Part shown: positions 40,204 through 40,285 of the stretch, one piece after another
Numbering within the stretch: position 1 is the stretch's first letter
Layout: every line of letters begins with the position of its first letter
Assembly (NCBI GenBank): GCA_017521925.1
Contig: JAFXBG010000005.1
Coordinates: forward strand, 1 to 40,285
DNA length: 40,285 nt
Direction of reading: 5' to 3'
DNA from: Clostridia bacterium
GTDB lineage: Bacteria; Bacillota; Clostridia; Oscillospirales; Acutalibacteraceae
The notes under the pieces: model-generated
What the model was told of the DNA's origin: nothing
Databases searched by the model: none
What the model saw: the letters and a program-made list of their open reading frames with translations, nothing else
Translations under genes and position numbers: made by a program

Positions 40204-40285
40204 GTTGGCATCTTCCTATTTTCCCGGGCCGTTGCCAGCCAAGTATCATCGGCACTACAGAGCTTAACTTCTGTGTTCGGAATGG
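40204..40285 (-). rRNA. rrf: 5S rRNA, 3' part (5' end beyond window)
   Basis: The minus strand reads CCATTCCGAACACAGAAG, the universal 5S loop B/C region, through GATACTTGGC and AATAGGAAGATGCCAAC at the 3' end. About 35 nt of the 5' end are outside the window. 16S and 23S genes are expected further right. Confidence 0.93.

Overview
The window looks like a chromosomal segment of an anaerobic gut or rumen Firmicute of the class Clostridia, close to Ruminococcaceae/Oscillospiraceae. This rests on low to moderate GC, a dockerin module, Rex, NiaR, meso-diaminopimelate dehydrogenase, an AGCS symporter, Trk potassium uptake, an IS200 element and a clostridial-style RHS locus. The taxonomy is inferred from gene content only.

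Region 1 (1-14500, all minus strand) is the centrepiece. Read in transcription order it is rex, a malate-dehydrogenase-like enzyme, fumC, hdrB, hdrC, hdrA, an MvhD/FloxD-like subunit, two Fe-S subunits, an FAD/NAD(P)/2Fe-2S subunit (together Flox-like), an FrdB-like Fe-S protein, an FrdA-like flavoprotein, an AspT-family carrier and ATP-type PEP carboxykinase (cut by the window edge). The layout encodes every step from PEP through oxaloacetate, malate and fumarate to succinate. It adds a cytosolic NADH-linked Hdr-Flox electron-transfer complex and a candidate dicarboxylate exporter, headed by an NADH-sensing repressor. The main hypothesis is a soluble Flox-Hdr-fumarate reductase that oxidises NADH and may bifurcate electrons to fumarate and ferredoxin.

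Region 2 (14500-15400) holds an inverted repeat, a regular array of seven small hairpins, and genes for tRNA-Tyr and tRNA-Thr, each followed by its own hairpin.

Region 3 (15400-20400, plus strand) is NAD metabolism: nadA-nadB-nadC-niaR with a palindrome in the nadA promoter. It is followed by a PnuC-family transporter behind a structured, terminator-bearing leader that I cannot assign to a known riboswitch, and then a small zinc-ribbon protein.

Region 4 (20400-30600) is ordinary housekeeping and envelope material: an AGCS symporter, ddh, two zinc-ribbon membrane proteins, an alkyladenine DNA glycosylase, an acyltransferase, a small Asn-rich lipoprotein, trkA-trkH and a HAD phosphatase.

Region 5 (30600-36700) contains a frameshifted IS200-type transposase among hairpins, a secreted dockerin protein, an NSS-family transporter, an ECF sigma factor with a membrane partner, a YcxB-like protein and a small lipoprotein-like gene.

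Region 6 (36700-40285) is an eroded RHS polymorphic-toxin array. It has RHS fragments, two different C-terminal domains, two overlapping membrane genes that are candidate immunity proteins, and a repeated hairpin-bearing joint. It abuts tRNA-Asn, a duplicated tRNA-Asn 5' fragment and the 3' part of a 5S rRNA, so an rRNA operon lies just beyond the right edge.
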